From Mycobacterium sp. GA-1285 (GTDB lineage: Bacteria > Actinomycetota > Actinomycetes > Mycobacteriales > Mycobacteriaceae): a stretch of DNA of 64,000 nt. The notes under the pieces are model-generated. The model worked only from the letters and a program-made list of their open reading frames with translations, did no database searches and was not told where the DNA came from. The stretch's first letter is position 1. Every line of letters begins with the position of its first letter. Positions 55,801 through 64,000 of this stretch are shown one piece after another. The stretch is taken from contig NZ_LQIS01000045.1 of the NCBI RefSeq assembly GCF_001499905.1, forward strand, positions 1 to 64,000, written 5' to 3'. The position numbers and the translations under genes are program-made.

Positions 55801-56999
55801 ATACTGCTGCGGGAGATGACGTTCCGCGTCGCCGCATCGCGCTGGTTGAGTTTCCGCCATCGGGTGGCCTGTACCAGTTCGCGCTTCAGCTTGGTGAGGC
55901 GCTTGCGCAGGCCGGAGACGAGGTGGAGATCATAACCGGCCCCTCCCCGGAGCTGACGTCCCACGAGCCCGGCTGCCGAGTGCGAAGCATTCTGCCTACC
56001 TGGCATCCGAAGGCCGGCGACACCGTCCCCGAGTGGTGGCGTCGCTGCCGTCGGGTGTTGAGGGCCGGCCAGCACATCGTCGCCTGGGGCGTGTTGCTGG
56101 CCTACTTGACGCATAGAAAACCCGACGTGATCGTCTGGTCTGCCTGGCGGTTCTCGATCGATGGCCTGGGTGTCCAACTGACGAGAAGATGTTGCCCACG
56201 CGCAGTTCTCGCGCTCGTTGCGCACGAGGCGCTCCCGCTGGTCGAGCAGCCGGGCAGCACCGAAATGTACAAGTCATCGGCGACAATGAATCGCGTCCTT
56301 GGCCGGGCATACGCACAACTCGATGTGGCGTATGCGCTGGGCGAGTCGTGCAAGGAAGCCTTGATCCACTCATGGCCTGTCAGCGCACCAGTGCACATCA
56401 TTCCGCACGGCGACCAAGGCATCTACGCGACAGCAGATGTTCCTCCTGCGGACGCGACCGGCCCAATTGCCCTGTCCTTCGGGACGATTACCAAACACAA
56501 AGGTCTTGACACATTGTGCGAGGCATGGCCGAAGATCAGATCCCAGCTCCCTGCGGCCGAGCTCGTCATCGCCGGTCCGCAGGCTGCCAACGTTGATGGG
56601 CAGGCGCTGCGCGAGCGTGTCGCCCGCCTTGACGGCGTGCATCTGAACGTCGGGTACGTGCCCATTGAAGACGTACCGTCGTACTTCGCGAAGGCGCGTT
56701 GTGTCGTGCTGCCCTACAAGCGTGGCAGCCAGTCCGGAGTCGCCCACCTTGCCCACACCCTTCGCCGGCCGGTGGTCGCGACCCGGGTGGGAGACATTCC
56801 CTCGGTCGTTCAGCACGAGGTGTCAGGTCTCATCGTCGAGCCTGACGATCCTGATGCCCTCGCGGCAGCGATCGTGCGCATGCTGACAGACGCCGCCGCT
56901 GCCCGGCGGATGGGAGACGTCGGCGCCGACGCGCTAGCGGTGCGATCGTCGTGGCATCGAGTCGCCGACCGATTTCGCCGTGGACTCCCCGGTCGGTGA
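55797..56999 (+). CDS. GT4 glycosyltransferase
   Basis: 400 residues from ATG overlapping the previous stop. GT-B fold: RIALVEFPPSGGLYQFALQLGEALAQAGDEVEIITG, then HIIPHGDQGIY, SFGTITKHKGLDTLCEAWPKI and LPYKRGSQSGVAHLAHTLRRPVVATRVGDIPSVV. The donor loop SQSGVAHLA replaces the classic EALP motif, as in many GT4 enzymes of polysaccharide loci. Third GT in a row with 4-bp overlaps, so they are made as one unit. Sugar specificity unknown. Confidence 0.92.
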   Translation: MNTAAGDDVPRRRIALVEFPPSGGLYQFALQLGEALAQAGDEVEIITGPSPELTSHEPGCRVRSILPTWHPKAGDTVPEWWRRCRRVLRAGQHIVAWGVLLAYLTHRKPDVIVWSAWRFSIDGLGVQLTRRCCPRAVLALVAHEALPLVEQPGSTEMYKSSATMNRVLGRAYAQLDVAYALGESCKEALIHSWPVSAPVHIIPHGDQGIYATADVPPADATGPIALSFGTITKHKGLDTLCEAWPKIRSQLPAAELVIAGPQAANVDGQALRERVARLDGVHLNVGYVPIEDVPSYFAKARCVVLPYKRGSQSGVAHLAHTLRRPVVATRVGDIPSVVQHEVSGLIVEPDDPDALAAAIVRMLTDAAAARRMGDVGADALAVRSSWHRVADRFRRGLPGR

Positions 57000-57167
57000 G
57001 AGTAGCGACTGCGCTCGGCAAAGTGGCGCGAAACCACCATCACTACTCAACGCAGCTTACGATGCCGCTACGACGGAACCGCTGTCAGCGGATTCCCCAA
57101 ACTCAGTGCTTGCCGAGAAAGGAGTCTCAAGGTAGCTGAGGAGAGTCCCCGCCGCACCGAGACCGGG

Positions 57168-58718
57168 TTGCCGGAGGTAACTCCCGAACCCGGGAGTTCG
57201 GGGTTCCCGCCTACAGGGCGGCAGGTCGCTTGGAACTATCTGGTGTTCGGCCTGAGCAGAAGCTCGGCGTTGATCACGACCGTTGTTGTGGCACGGCTGT
57301 TGACGCCCGCCGACTTCGGTCTCTTTGCGTTGGCATTGCTGGTTGTCAACCTCTTCGAATATGTCAAGGACCTCGGCGTCAACGCGGCGCTGGTGCAGAG
57401 CCCGCGCGACTGGAATCGGATCGCGCCGACGGGTCTGACGTTGTCCGTTGTTCTGGGAGCGACTTCCGGGACGATCGTGGCGCTAACCGCCCCACTCGCC
57501 GCAGCGGTTGTGAAGAATCCTGACGTTGTCCCGCTCATCCGGGTGCTTGCAATCGGGCTTGTCATCTTTTCTCTCAGTGCCGTTCCCGCTGCGCGTCTTC
57601 GCCGTTACCTCGATTTCCGAAGCCGGATCATGCCCGAGTTCGGGGGAGCCGTCGTCAAGACCGCACTCACGATCGGAATGGCAGCAACGGGTTTCGGGGT
57701 GTGGAGTTTGGTCTACGGTCAACTGGCCGCCAGCGTCGTCATCACGGTTGGCTACTGGTGGGTGGGTAGGGCGAGACCGAAATTTGGATTCTCCAAAGAC
57801 GAAGCGGGTGCTCTTATTCGCTTCGGCGCTCCCATAACACTGGCCGGACTCGTCTGGTTCGCCACTGTCTCCGTTGACTACCTTGTCATCGGGATACGTT
57901 TGGGAGATACCCAGTTGGGCCTCTACACGCTGGCGTATCGCTTGCCCGAACTTATTGTTGTGTACTTGTGCATCGTCATCAGCGAGGTTCTGTTCAGCTC
58001 GTTGTCGCGGCTTCAACACGATCGAGCGGCCATGGAAACGCATTTCGTCAGCGTGATGACCGCGGTGGTGGCTCTCGTCGTTCCGATAAGCGTGGGACTT
58101 GCCGTGACGGCGCCGAGCCTGATCGCCACGCTGTACGGTCCTGACTACTCCGGTGCGGCACCGGCGCTTTCGGTCTTGGCGATCTACGCGCTGGTCCTTG
58201 CGGCTTCGTTTCATGCCGGAGATGTGTTCAAGGCGATCCACCGGCCATCGCTGCTGACGATTCTGAGTATTGGAAAGCTCGCAATCCTCATCGGCCCGAT
58301 CTGGTGGGCAGCTGGGCGCAGCATAGTGATGGTGGCGGTCGTCCTCCTCGCCGCGGAGGCCGTCCATGGCGTCGCGAAGTTGGTGATCGTTCAGATGGTG
58401 ACCGATCTCAAGCTCAGGCAGCTGTGGGGTGCGGTGTTTCGTCCGCTGCCGGCCGGCGTCTGTATGGGAGCGGTGATGTTCGGCGTTGCAAGCCTCATCG
58501 CACCGCTTCCGCCGCCGGCGGTCGTCGCGCTGACGTTCGCGGCAGGTGTTGTGGTGTACCTCCTGAGCCTTCGCGTTACCGCACCGAGTCTGTTCGCTAG
58601 TGGACTTCAAACCGTGCGCTCCGTCCGTTCTGCTCACCGGGCGGAGAAGGGGAGCGCTGATCAAGCGCCGAACAGCGACCATCCGTTGGATAGTGATCCT
58701 GACAGGAGAGAGACGTGA
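57168..58718 (+). CDS. Wzx-like polysaccharide flippase
   Basis: 516 residues if started at TTG 57168; the exact start is uncertain because the ribosome site is weak and the frame stays open a little upstream. About twelve to fourteen hydrophobic segments start with SALITTVVVARLLTPADFGLFALALLVVNLFEYVKDLGVNAALVQ, a typical MOP-superfamily flippase pattern, then FGVWSLVYGQLAASVVITV and AGDVFKAIHRPSLL. It moves undecaprenyl- or polyprenyl-linked repeat units across the membrane. It overlaps the Wzz-like gene by 4 bp. Confidence 0.92.
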   Translation: MPEVTPEPGSSGFPPTGRQVAWNYLVFGLSRSSALITTVVVARLLTPADFGLFALALLVVNLFEYVKDLGVNAALVQSPRDWNRIAPTGLTLSVVLGATSGTIVALTAPLAAAVVKNPDVVPLIRVLAIGLVIFSLSAVPAARLRRYLDFRSRIMPEFGGAVVKTALTIGMAATGFGVWSLVYGQLAASVVITVGYWWVGRARPKFGFSKDEAGALIRFGAPITLAGLVWFATVSVDYLVIGIRLGDTQLGLYTLAYRLPELIVVYLCIVISEVLFSSLSRLQHDRAAMETHFVSVMTAVVALVVPISVGLAVTAPSLIATLYGPDYSGAAPALSVLAIYALVLAASFHAGDVFKAIHRPSLLTILSIGKLAILIGPIWWAAGRSIVMVAVVLLAAEAVHGVAKLVIVQMVTDLKLRQLWGAVFRPLPAGVCMGAVMFGVASLIAPLPPPAVVALTFAAGVVVYLLSLRVTAPSLFASGLQTVRSVRSAHRAEKGSADQAPNSDHPLDSDPDRRET

Positions 58719-59413
58719 CCAGAGGCCTGTTGAAACGAACATGGTTGGTCGTAGTGACGCTTGCCGTGCTCGGCCTCGCTTTGGGGGCGGCAGCGGCACT
58801 TGTTCTCATCGATCGTCAGGACCGAGTTGAGGCGCGGGCAACCCTTGCGATGATTCCGCAAAGTGAGATACCTCTTCTTGAGACACCCAACTACTGGGAC
58901 ATCTTGAACCAGGGACAGGCAACGCGCTCGGCCGCGATCATTCTCGGGGACAAACGGTGGCTCGATGCCGCTGCCACTCAAACGGGTGTGCCGAGGGGGG
59001 AGCTGTCGCTGTCTGCGAGCGCTGTGCCAGAGACCACGCTGATAACCGTCGCAGTCGAAGCTGACAGTCCGGAAGCCGCCGAGCGCGCGCTTGATTGGGT
59101 CCTGAAGAATGCGACCAGCCAAGCGGCCTCGATCGTCGGCCCATTCACTCTCCGACTGATAACAGATCCAATTGGCAGTGCGCGCGAGATGGGTGCCGCA
59201 CCGGTACAGCTGATCACGGCCATGGCCATCGGGGGACTTCTCGTCGGTGCCGGCGCGGGGGTCGCCGTGAGTCGATCAGCTCAAAGGCGGTCGGCCACGG
59301 GTAGGCACGAATCGCCGGTACCAGAAGCTCGGGCGAGTGACGATGGAGCCATCAGTCCGCGAGACGACAGCCGAGCCGCCGGTCGACCGAGGGGAGAAAA
59401 TCTGCTGCCATGA
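58715..59413 (+). CDS. Wzz-like polysaccharide co-polymerase
   Basis: 232 residues from GTG overlapping the flippase stop. Span 1 (about 9-31), an extracytoplasmic part (about 32-165) with ATLAMIPQSEIPLL, then span 2 (QLITAMAIGGLLVGAGAGVAVS) and a short basic/acidic cytosolic tail. This is the Wzz/YveK-type layout for chain-length control. No tyrosine kinase domain is attached. It overlaps the polymerase gene by 4 bp. Its periplasmic part resembles that of the polymerase's C-terminal domain. Confidence 0.82.
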   Translation: MTRGLLKRTWLVVVTLAVLGLALGAAAALVLIDRQDRVEARATLAMIPQSEIPLLETPNYWDILNQGQATRSAAIILGDKRWLDAAATQTGVPRGELSLSASAVPETTLITVAVEADSPEAAERALDWVLKNATSQAASIVGPFTLRLITDPIGSAREMGAAPVQLITAMAIGGLLVGAGAGVAVSRSAQRRSATGRHESPVPEARASDDGAISPRDDSRAAGRPRGENLLP

Positions 59414-61446
59414 GTGAGACCCGGCTCGCTGCCACCCAGGGTGAACGGGCATTGAGTCACAGATACTTCAGCCCGTTGGTGATGGTGATCGGCTTGGCGC
59501 TCGCAGCGTGCATCGGCGCGCTCGGATTCCAAGCGACCGCGATCGCCGTGGCCTTGCCCGCAGCCGCAGTGGGCGTTTGGTACGTCCTGCAGCGGCCCCT
59601 GGTGGTGCTGGTGGGGATCGTCGTGATCGAAGTCGCCAACGTGGCGCAGATCATCGGCGGGCGACCCGCATCACTTCTGGTTCGGGGATCAATCGGCTTG
59701 GGAATACTGGCGATCGCGCTTGCTCTCCGTGACCCGGCGATGCGAAGTAGGGTAAATCGTGGGACCCTATGGTGCGTACTGCTGGCCGCGTGCTTTCTCG
59801 GCACCCAACTGTTGGCCGTGCTGGGCAGCGAAAGCCTTGAAGCGTCGATGGATCAAATGCGCAGTAACACTTTGGTTTGCGTGTTTCTGGTCGTGGTGCT
59901 CGTTCTCATCCAACTGACTGGCAGACCGTGGGCGGTTGCTGCAGCCATAGTGGTGCCGTTGGCTGTGCTGTCGGTGTTGTGTTACGTGAATCAATTCGGT
60001 TTCGGCGGTACCCAAACCTTTGGTGGCTTCGCGAAGGTGACGCAGCCTCCTGCAGGGCTGAGCAACATTCCCAGATACGGGGGGCCTACGACGGACGCGA
60101 ATTTCTGGGGGCGGCAACTGATTATCGGCCTACCATTGGCCTTCGCATTGGTGTCGCGCGCATTGCGGTCAGGTCATCGACGTGCTGTGTTGGGTTGGTC
60201 TGTCGCCTTGGCGGCCCTGTTGGGCGGTGTCTACTTGACACAATCGCGGGGGGCGATCATCTCCGCCATGGTCGTGTTCTTCGTCTGGGCATGGGTGAGC
60301 GGGGGTAGAACGAAGACTCGCGCGCTGAGGAGTCTGCCCGTGGCGGCACTGGTGCTGTTCATTCCCGGCATAGGCGATCGGATCTGGGAACTACTGGGGT
60401 TTTTCACGTCCTCCAGTCCATATCACCAAGCCGTCGACTCCTCTGTGGTCGGTCGAACAGCTGCGCAAGAAATGGCCTGGGCGATGTTTCGTGATCGCCC
60501 CATCTTCGGTTTCGGTCCAGGGACGTTCTTGTCGGAAATACCGAATTACGGGGGCAGCACTCCGACTGCGATCCTGCATCCGAGTCGCTCCGCAGACGCG
60601 GCGCACAATCTGTACCTTCAACTCGCAGCCGATAGTGGTTTGGTAGGGGTCTTCGGCTTCATCGCGCTTGTCGGCGGCTTCATGTGGATGGTCGCGGCAA
60701 GGGCGGTCCGCGTACCACCGAGTGCGGCGGCCGACCGTCCGCTCGCTGTGGCGCTACTGGCCGGGATGACCGGCTGGCTGATCGCGAGTGCCTTCTTGCA
60801 TCTGGCGTACTTCCGGACATTGGCGATAGTGCTTGCACTCGCGGGAGCGGTGGCCTTCGCTGCGCGACCTGCAGTCGCGCCGAGGGAGGCGCGTAAGGCG
60901 CGGAGATCGCCCGCCGTTCTGATTTCCTGCATAGCGGGCATCGCGGTGGCAAGCGGTGTTCTTGCGGCAACCAGCACACGGACATACACATCGAGCCAGA
61001 CGTTGCTTCCGGTCCCGTCAGAAGCGATGGCTGAAAATTACGCCTACGCGCTCGGAATGCGGGGCCGAAGTGTATTCGTCACCACGCTGGCCGCCATGAT
61101 GATTGACGGGGACCCGCACGAGGTGAAGAGTTCGGGTGATGCCGTTCGTGGCGTCGTGACCCTCAGCGTCACGCAAGACCAAGCTTGGAGAGCTCGACGG
61201 GGTCTGCTGGAAGCGCTGGACCTCGCTCAGGCGAGATTGGCACTCTTCAAGGTCGATTCGAGCTACTACTTTGTGCCGATCGGCGGCCGGCAGGACAGCA
61301 CCGGCCTCCGATGGCCGCCGGGCGCAGTGCTTATCGCATTGGTATTGGGAATCATGGCAACCGTCGGCACATGGATGGCACTTGGGCGACGATCACTGAA
61401 CCAGGACCGACCCACAGCGCGCGACGCGCCTACATCTAGCACATGA
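59410..61446 (+). CDS. Wzy/O-antigen ligase-type polymerase fused to a C-terminal Wzz-like domain
   Basis: 678 residues. Residues 1 to about 490 have ten to twelve spans with the Wzy_C/ligase loop TQSRGAIISAMVVFF, DRPIFGFGPGTFLSEI and HNLYLQLAADSGLVG (the conserved His-Asn). Residues about 501-655 repeat the Wzz layout: a span, an outer part TYTSSQTLLPVPSEAMAENYAYALG of about 112 residues, then a Pro-Pro-led span (RWPPGAVLIALVLGIMATVGTWM). This looks like polymerase and co-polymerase in one chain, beside a separate Wzz gene. Four GTs and a Wzx are upstream. Confidence 0.85.
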   Translation: MSETRLAATQGERALSHRYFSPLVMVIGLALAACIGALGFQATAIAVALPAAAVGVWYVLQRPLVVLVGIVVIEVANVAQIIGGRPASLLVRGSIGLGILAIALALRDPAMRSRVNRGTLWCVLLAACFLGTQLLAVLGSESLEASMDQMRSNTLVCVFLVVVLVLIQLTGRPWAVAAAIVVPLAVLSVLCYVNQFGFGGTQTFGGFAKVTQPPAGLSNIPRYGGPTTDANFWGRQLIIGLPLAFALVSRALRSGHRRAVLGWSVALAALLGGVYLTQSRGAIISAMVVFFVWAWVSGGRTKTRALRSLPVAALVLFIPGIGDRIWELLGFFTSSSPYHQAVDSSVVGRTAAQEMAWAMFRDRPIFGFGPGTFLSEIPNYGGSTPTAILHPSRSADAAHNLYLQLAADSGLVGVFGFIALVGGFMWMVAARAVRVPPSAAADRPLAVALLAGMTGWLIASAFLHLAYFRTLAIVLALAGAVAFAARPAVAPREARKARRSPAVLISCIAGIAVASGVLAATSTRTYTSSQTLLPVPSEAMAENYAYALGMRGRSVFVTTLAAMMIDGDPHEVKSSGDAVRGVVTLSVTQDQAWRARRGLLEALDLAQARLALFKVDSSYYFVPIGGRQDSTGLRWPPGAVLIALVLGIMATVGTWMALGRRSLNQDRPTARDAPTSST

Positions 61447-61472
61447 AGACAGGGCAGCGAAAGCCAAGGACG

Positions 61473-62246
61473 TCACCTGTACGCAGCCTTCAGGCTGTCG
61501 ATCTTCTCCTCGGGTATGTAGTAAGTATTCGAGCGGCCGACCTGATCAAGGACGGGACGGCCTCCGCTGAAGGTGGCCCTTCGATAACCTTCTGCGATGA
61601 GGATGCGCTCATGGTCGAGCTCCAGGCCATTTTCGATTAGGAACGTAGGTCGGTATTCGCGAATAGTCTCCAGCCCCCCTGAAAGCACGTTCGATTCGAA
61701 TCCCTCGACGTCTATTTTTACCAACGATGGGCGGGTTTCCACCTCATCCCACCTGCGCACTTCACAGCGGACTTTCTCGATTCTGAGATGTCGTCGATTG
61801 AACCCGTAGACGGTGTCTGCGTTCAAGACTTTTGCTGCTGATGAAGGGTCGAACGACGCCAGACCATCGAAGGTCCAGCCGCGGTAGCGAGGCAGGTAGA
61901 GATCAAAATGCCCGTCTTCTGTCCCCAACCCGAAGGGATGGATGGTGATCGCCGGGTCATCCGCGTGACGCCTGATCAATTTACGAGCGAGAATTGGATT
62001 GGGCTCGAAGGCTTGTACCGGCAGAAGCGGATGATAGAGCCGGACCGAAGCAATAGTCTGTCCCCGATTTGCCCCGATGTCGAGGAACTGTGCGTCAGAT
62101 CCGAAAGGAAATCGGTCGAATGCCCTGTAGTCGGGATCCGATGGTTTTCGGAGAATGCGGTTGAGCTTTTGTTGTGCCCAAGGCTTCACTTCCGAGAAGG
62201 GTGCTGCATAGGTTTGAGCAGTCCGCACCACCTTTCTAAGCTCCAA
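61473..62246 (-). CDS. FkbM-family SAM methyltransferase
   Basis: 257 residues. The SAM loop is QFLDIGANRGQTI, then VQAFEPNPILARKL, and the FkbM motif KIDVEGFESNVLSGG. FkbM enzymes O-methylate sugars or polyketides. It faces the polymerase gene convergently (26-bp gap). It probably caps or decorates the polysaccharide; the exact position is unknown. The deacetylase gene lies upstream on the same strand, 78 bp away. Confidence 0.93.
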   Translation of the reverse strand: MELRKVVRTAQTYAAPFSEVKPWAQQKLNRILRKPSDPDYRAFDRFPFGSDAQFLDIGANRGQTIASVRLYHPLLPVQAFEPNPILARKLIRRHADDPAITIHPFGLGTEDGHFDLYLPRYRGWTFDGLASFDPSSAAKVLNADTVYGFNRRHLRIEKVRCEVRRWDEVETRPSLVKIDVEGFESNVLSGGLETIREYRPTFLIENGLELDHERILIAEGYRRATFSGGRPVLDQVGRSNTYYIPEEKIDSLKAAYR

Positions 62247-62324
62247 GGCTCCTCCCGGCTATCCTCTGAGATGCTTGCATGCGTTGCCGCTTCCTGTTAG
62301 TGCATGGCGTAGTCCGCGGACTGG

Positions 62325-63392
62325 TCAAGGCAGCTCAGCCCCCGACACCAGCAGTCGGAAGCGAGAGAAGGATAGGTCGCTACCAATCCCGATGCGCGGC
62401 AAGGCAAGCGGGTCTGACTCACGGTCTGCCAAACCCGTCATCGTGGACAACGACCACGTCACGCCTGCCTTCTGCAGAACCGTGCGCGCACGTTCGTCGA
62501 AGTCTTGCGCCCGGCCGTTGGGATAGGCGAACACCTTGGGTGGCTCGCCGGTGAAGCGCTGCAGCGCAGCACAGGACTGGATGATCTCGCTTTCGACCTT
62601 GTCGTCATCGCACCGCGAGAGTATCGGGTGCGTGACCGAGTGTGGATGGAGTGTCACCAGGCTGTCACGAGTGAGATCTCGTGCCTCGTCCCAGGACAAC
62701 ATTTGGAACGGGCCTGGGTCGGTGTCCGCTGGTCCAAGCTCAGCGACGATTTTCTCGAACTCCCTTATCCGCATATCGTCGTCTAGATCCTTGAGCCGCT
62801 TGACCGCATCCGCGTACGTCGCGCCACGTTCGGCGGTGTCGACGAGCGAGCGCATCCCCAACCCGAGATCGGTCAAATCGATTTGGTGTCTGCCGCTCCG
62901 CGCAAACGCGAGCCAAAGACGGTCAGGCCAGAGTGTTTCACGGGTGCCGATCACGCCCGTTGTGAGGAAGACCGCGGCAGGCAACTGAAGTTCGCGCAGA
63001 ATTGGCGCAGCGTGAACGAGAAGATTTCGCGTGCCGTCGTCGAAAGTCAGAACGGCTGCACGCGCCGGCAGTGCGCCTTGCCGTAGTCGCTCGAGTGCGG
63101 TTTCGATCGGGAGCACCTGAAAGCGGCGAGCCACATATCGCAGCTGCCGCCGCAACCTGACCGCACTGATCACGTGCCAACACGGTGGTGACAGCTCTTG
63201 GGCTTCAATACCGTGATACATCAGGACCATGATTTTGCCCCGATGCCTTCGGTGCCGGGAGTATGCGGGAACACCGGCAACGCATTTGACCCACGCTACT
63301 GTCTCGACCACTGCCCGGCGTGCAGACTTGGCCAGCTTGAGTTGCGCCGCATGCCCGCGCCGCCGCTGACCGCTGCGCACGTTGTTGACCAC
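62325..63392 (-). CDS. Polysaccharide deacetylase (NodB homology) protein
   Basis: 355 residues from GTG. NodB motifs: TFDDG (116-120) with catalytic and metal Asp, HSVTH (His251 and His255, metal ligands), YPNG (290-293). The N-terminus is basic with no clear signal peptide, so it could be cytosolic or use an unusual export. It would remove N- or O-acetyl groups from the glycan or its precursors. It is on the same strand as fkbM and divergent from the last methyltransferase. Confidence 0.9.
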   Translation of the reverse strand: MVNNVRSGQRRRGHAAQLKLAKSARRAVVETVAWVKCVAGVPAYSRHRRHRGKIMVLMYHGIEAQELSPPCWHVISAVRLRRQLRYVARRFQVLPIETALERLRQGALPARAAVLTFDDGTRNLLVHAAPILRELQLPAAVFLTTGVIGTRETLWPDRLWLAFARSGRHQIDLTDLGLGMRSLVDTAERGATYADAVKRLKDLDDDMRIREFEKIVAELGPADTDPGPFQMLSWDEARDLTRDSLVTLHPHSVTHPILSRCDDDKVESEIIQSCAALQRFTGEPPKVFAYPNGRAQDFDERARTVLQKAGVTWSLSTMTGLADRESDPLALPRIGIGSDLSFSRFRLLVSGAELP

Positions 63393-63547
63393 TGTCGCTC
63401 TCTACCGATAGTTCTGGCCGATCGCCTACCTGCCGTGAGCATAGATGGTCGCACCAACCCGTCGTCGACATTGCTGTTTGACGCCGAATGGCGACCTTGC
63501 CGCGCTTGTGACTACAAAATGGCAGTGTGAACCCGAAGGAAGGCGAG

Positions 63548-64000
63548 TTGCCTGAACGCATGCGCGGATTCGTCCGAGGAGCGGCACGGAAGTTACCGCC
63601 CTCCGCGCGCAGTCGGATGAAAAAGGCGTGGCGGCCGATCGGTTCGCCCCTGGCGCGAATACGTATGGGTTTCGGGACTCGACCGCTGAGTTATGAGTGG
63701 GGGAACGATCGGGGCCTGGAGATCGCGCGCTATTACCTCGAGAACAGGTTCTTCCCCGAGTTCGCGGCAGATATCCGCGGTCGGACACTCGAGTTCGGCT
63801 CAGACATGTACGCCAGCCGCTTTGGGGACACAACGCGCCTCAGCAAGATCGACGTACTCAACCTGGAGGACGGTATTCCGGGCACGACCATCCGGGCTGA
63901 TCTGACGAAGCCAAATGGCATCCCTGACAACACCTTTGATTGCATCATCTCGACACACGTCCTGCACCTGGTCAAAGACTTCAACGCCGCATGTGACGAC
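63548..64000 (+). CDS. Class I SAM methyltransferase, truncated by window end
   Basis: 151 codons are visible to the right edge without a stop. Starts GTG 63527, TTG 63548 (after AAGGAAGG) and ATG 63560 are in one frame; TTG is taken for its ribosome site. Residues IRGRTLEFGSDMYASRFGD, DVLNLEDG, TTIRADLTK and NTFDCIISTHVLHLVKDFNAA follow the methyltransferase-11-like order. The GxG part reads GSDMY, a variant also seen in polysaccharide-locus relatives. It is probably another glycan-modifying enzyme. Confidence 0.8.
   Translation, partial: MPERMRGFVRGAARKLPPSARSRMKKAWRPIGSPLARIRMGFGTRPLSYEWGNDRGLEIARYYLENRFFPEFAADIRGRTLEFGSDMYASRFGDTTRLSKIDVLNLEDGIPGTTIRADLTKPNGIPDNTFDCIISTHVLHLVKDFNAACDD

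Overview
The window looks like a chromosomal segment of a high-GC actinobacterium, most likely a rapidly growing mycobacterium (Mycolicibacterium-like). The evidence is the set of lineage-typical genes: an iniB/iniA/iniC cell-wall stress cluster, the dnaK-grpE-dnaJ-hspR operon with HspR (HAIR) operators, clpB, ttfA, F420-dependent fgd, a DUF222/HNH (13E12-type) gene, MMPL transport and DUF3151. GTG and TTG starts are frequent. I see no rRNA, tRNA, CRISPR array or insertion sequence.

Left part (1-16 kb): the tail of an iniB-like gene, iniA and iniC (dynamin-like GTPases), two small Thr-rich membrane proteins, an F420 oxidoreductase, a DUF222/HNH gene, two small enzymes, then the dnaK operon on the + strand. 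The dnaK promoter carries a GGAAC/CGTT (SigH/SigE-type) promoter, one canonical HAIR site and three further HAIR-like repeats spaced exactly 24 bp. An aldose epimerase, a two-domain flavohemoprotein and a membrane protein/TetR divergent pair follow.

Middle part (16-49.5 kb): clpB (HAIR and SigH-type signals overlap), ttfA (trehalose monomycolate transport), an SDR, a lipoprotein, an RNA methyltransferase, GH76, an NhaA-thioredoxin fusion, DedA, an alcohol dehydrogenase, fba, several conserved mycobacterial unknowns, a cation diffusion facilitator with a palindromic operator, a site-2 protease, purA, a P450-ferredoxin pair, an MMPL/MarR divergent pair, purT, a rhodanese, metZ, an SDR/GNAT divergent pair with a 26-bp palindrome, an MBL hydrolase and fgd. 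From memory of M. tuberculosis H37Rv order, the block corresponding to Rv0356c-Rv0385 is inverted here relative to the dnaK operon and to purT-metZ.

Right part (49.5-64 kb, open at the right edge): a Wzx/Wzy-type polysaccharide locus sits directly after fgd, where H37Rv has pta-ackA (from memory). It contains an AlgD-like nucleotide-sugar dehydrogenase, four GT4 glycosyltransferases, a Wzx-like flippase, a Wzz-like co-polymerase, a polymerase/ligase carrying its own C-terminal Wzz-like domain, an anchored secreted protein of unknown function, an FkbM methyltransferase, a NodB deacetylase and a truncated methyltransferase. By eye its base composition is less GC-rich than the rest of the window. 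This locus, and in particular the Wzy-Wzz fusion, is the best candidate here for a poorly described system. No initiating sugar-phosphate transferase is visible, so the locus probably continues beyond the window.
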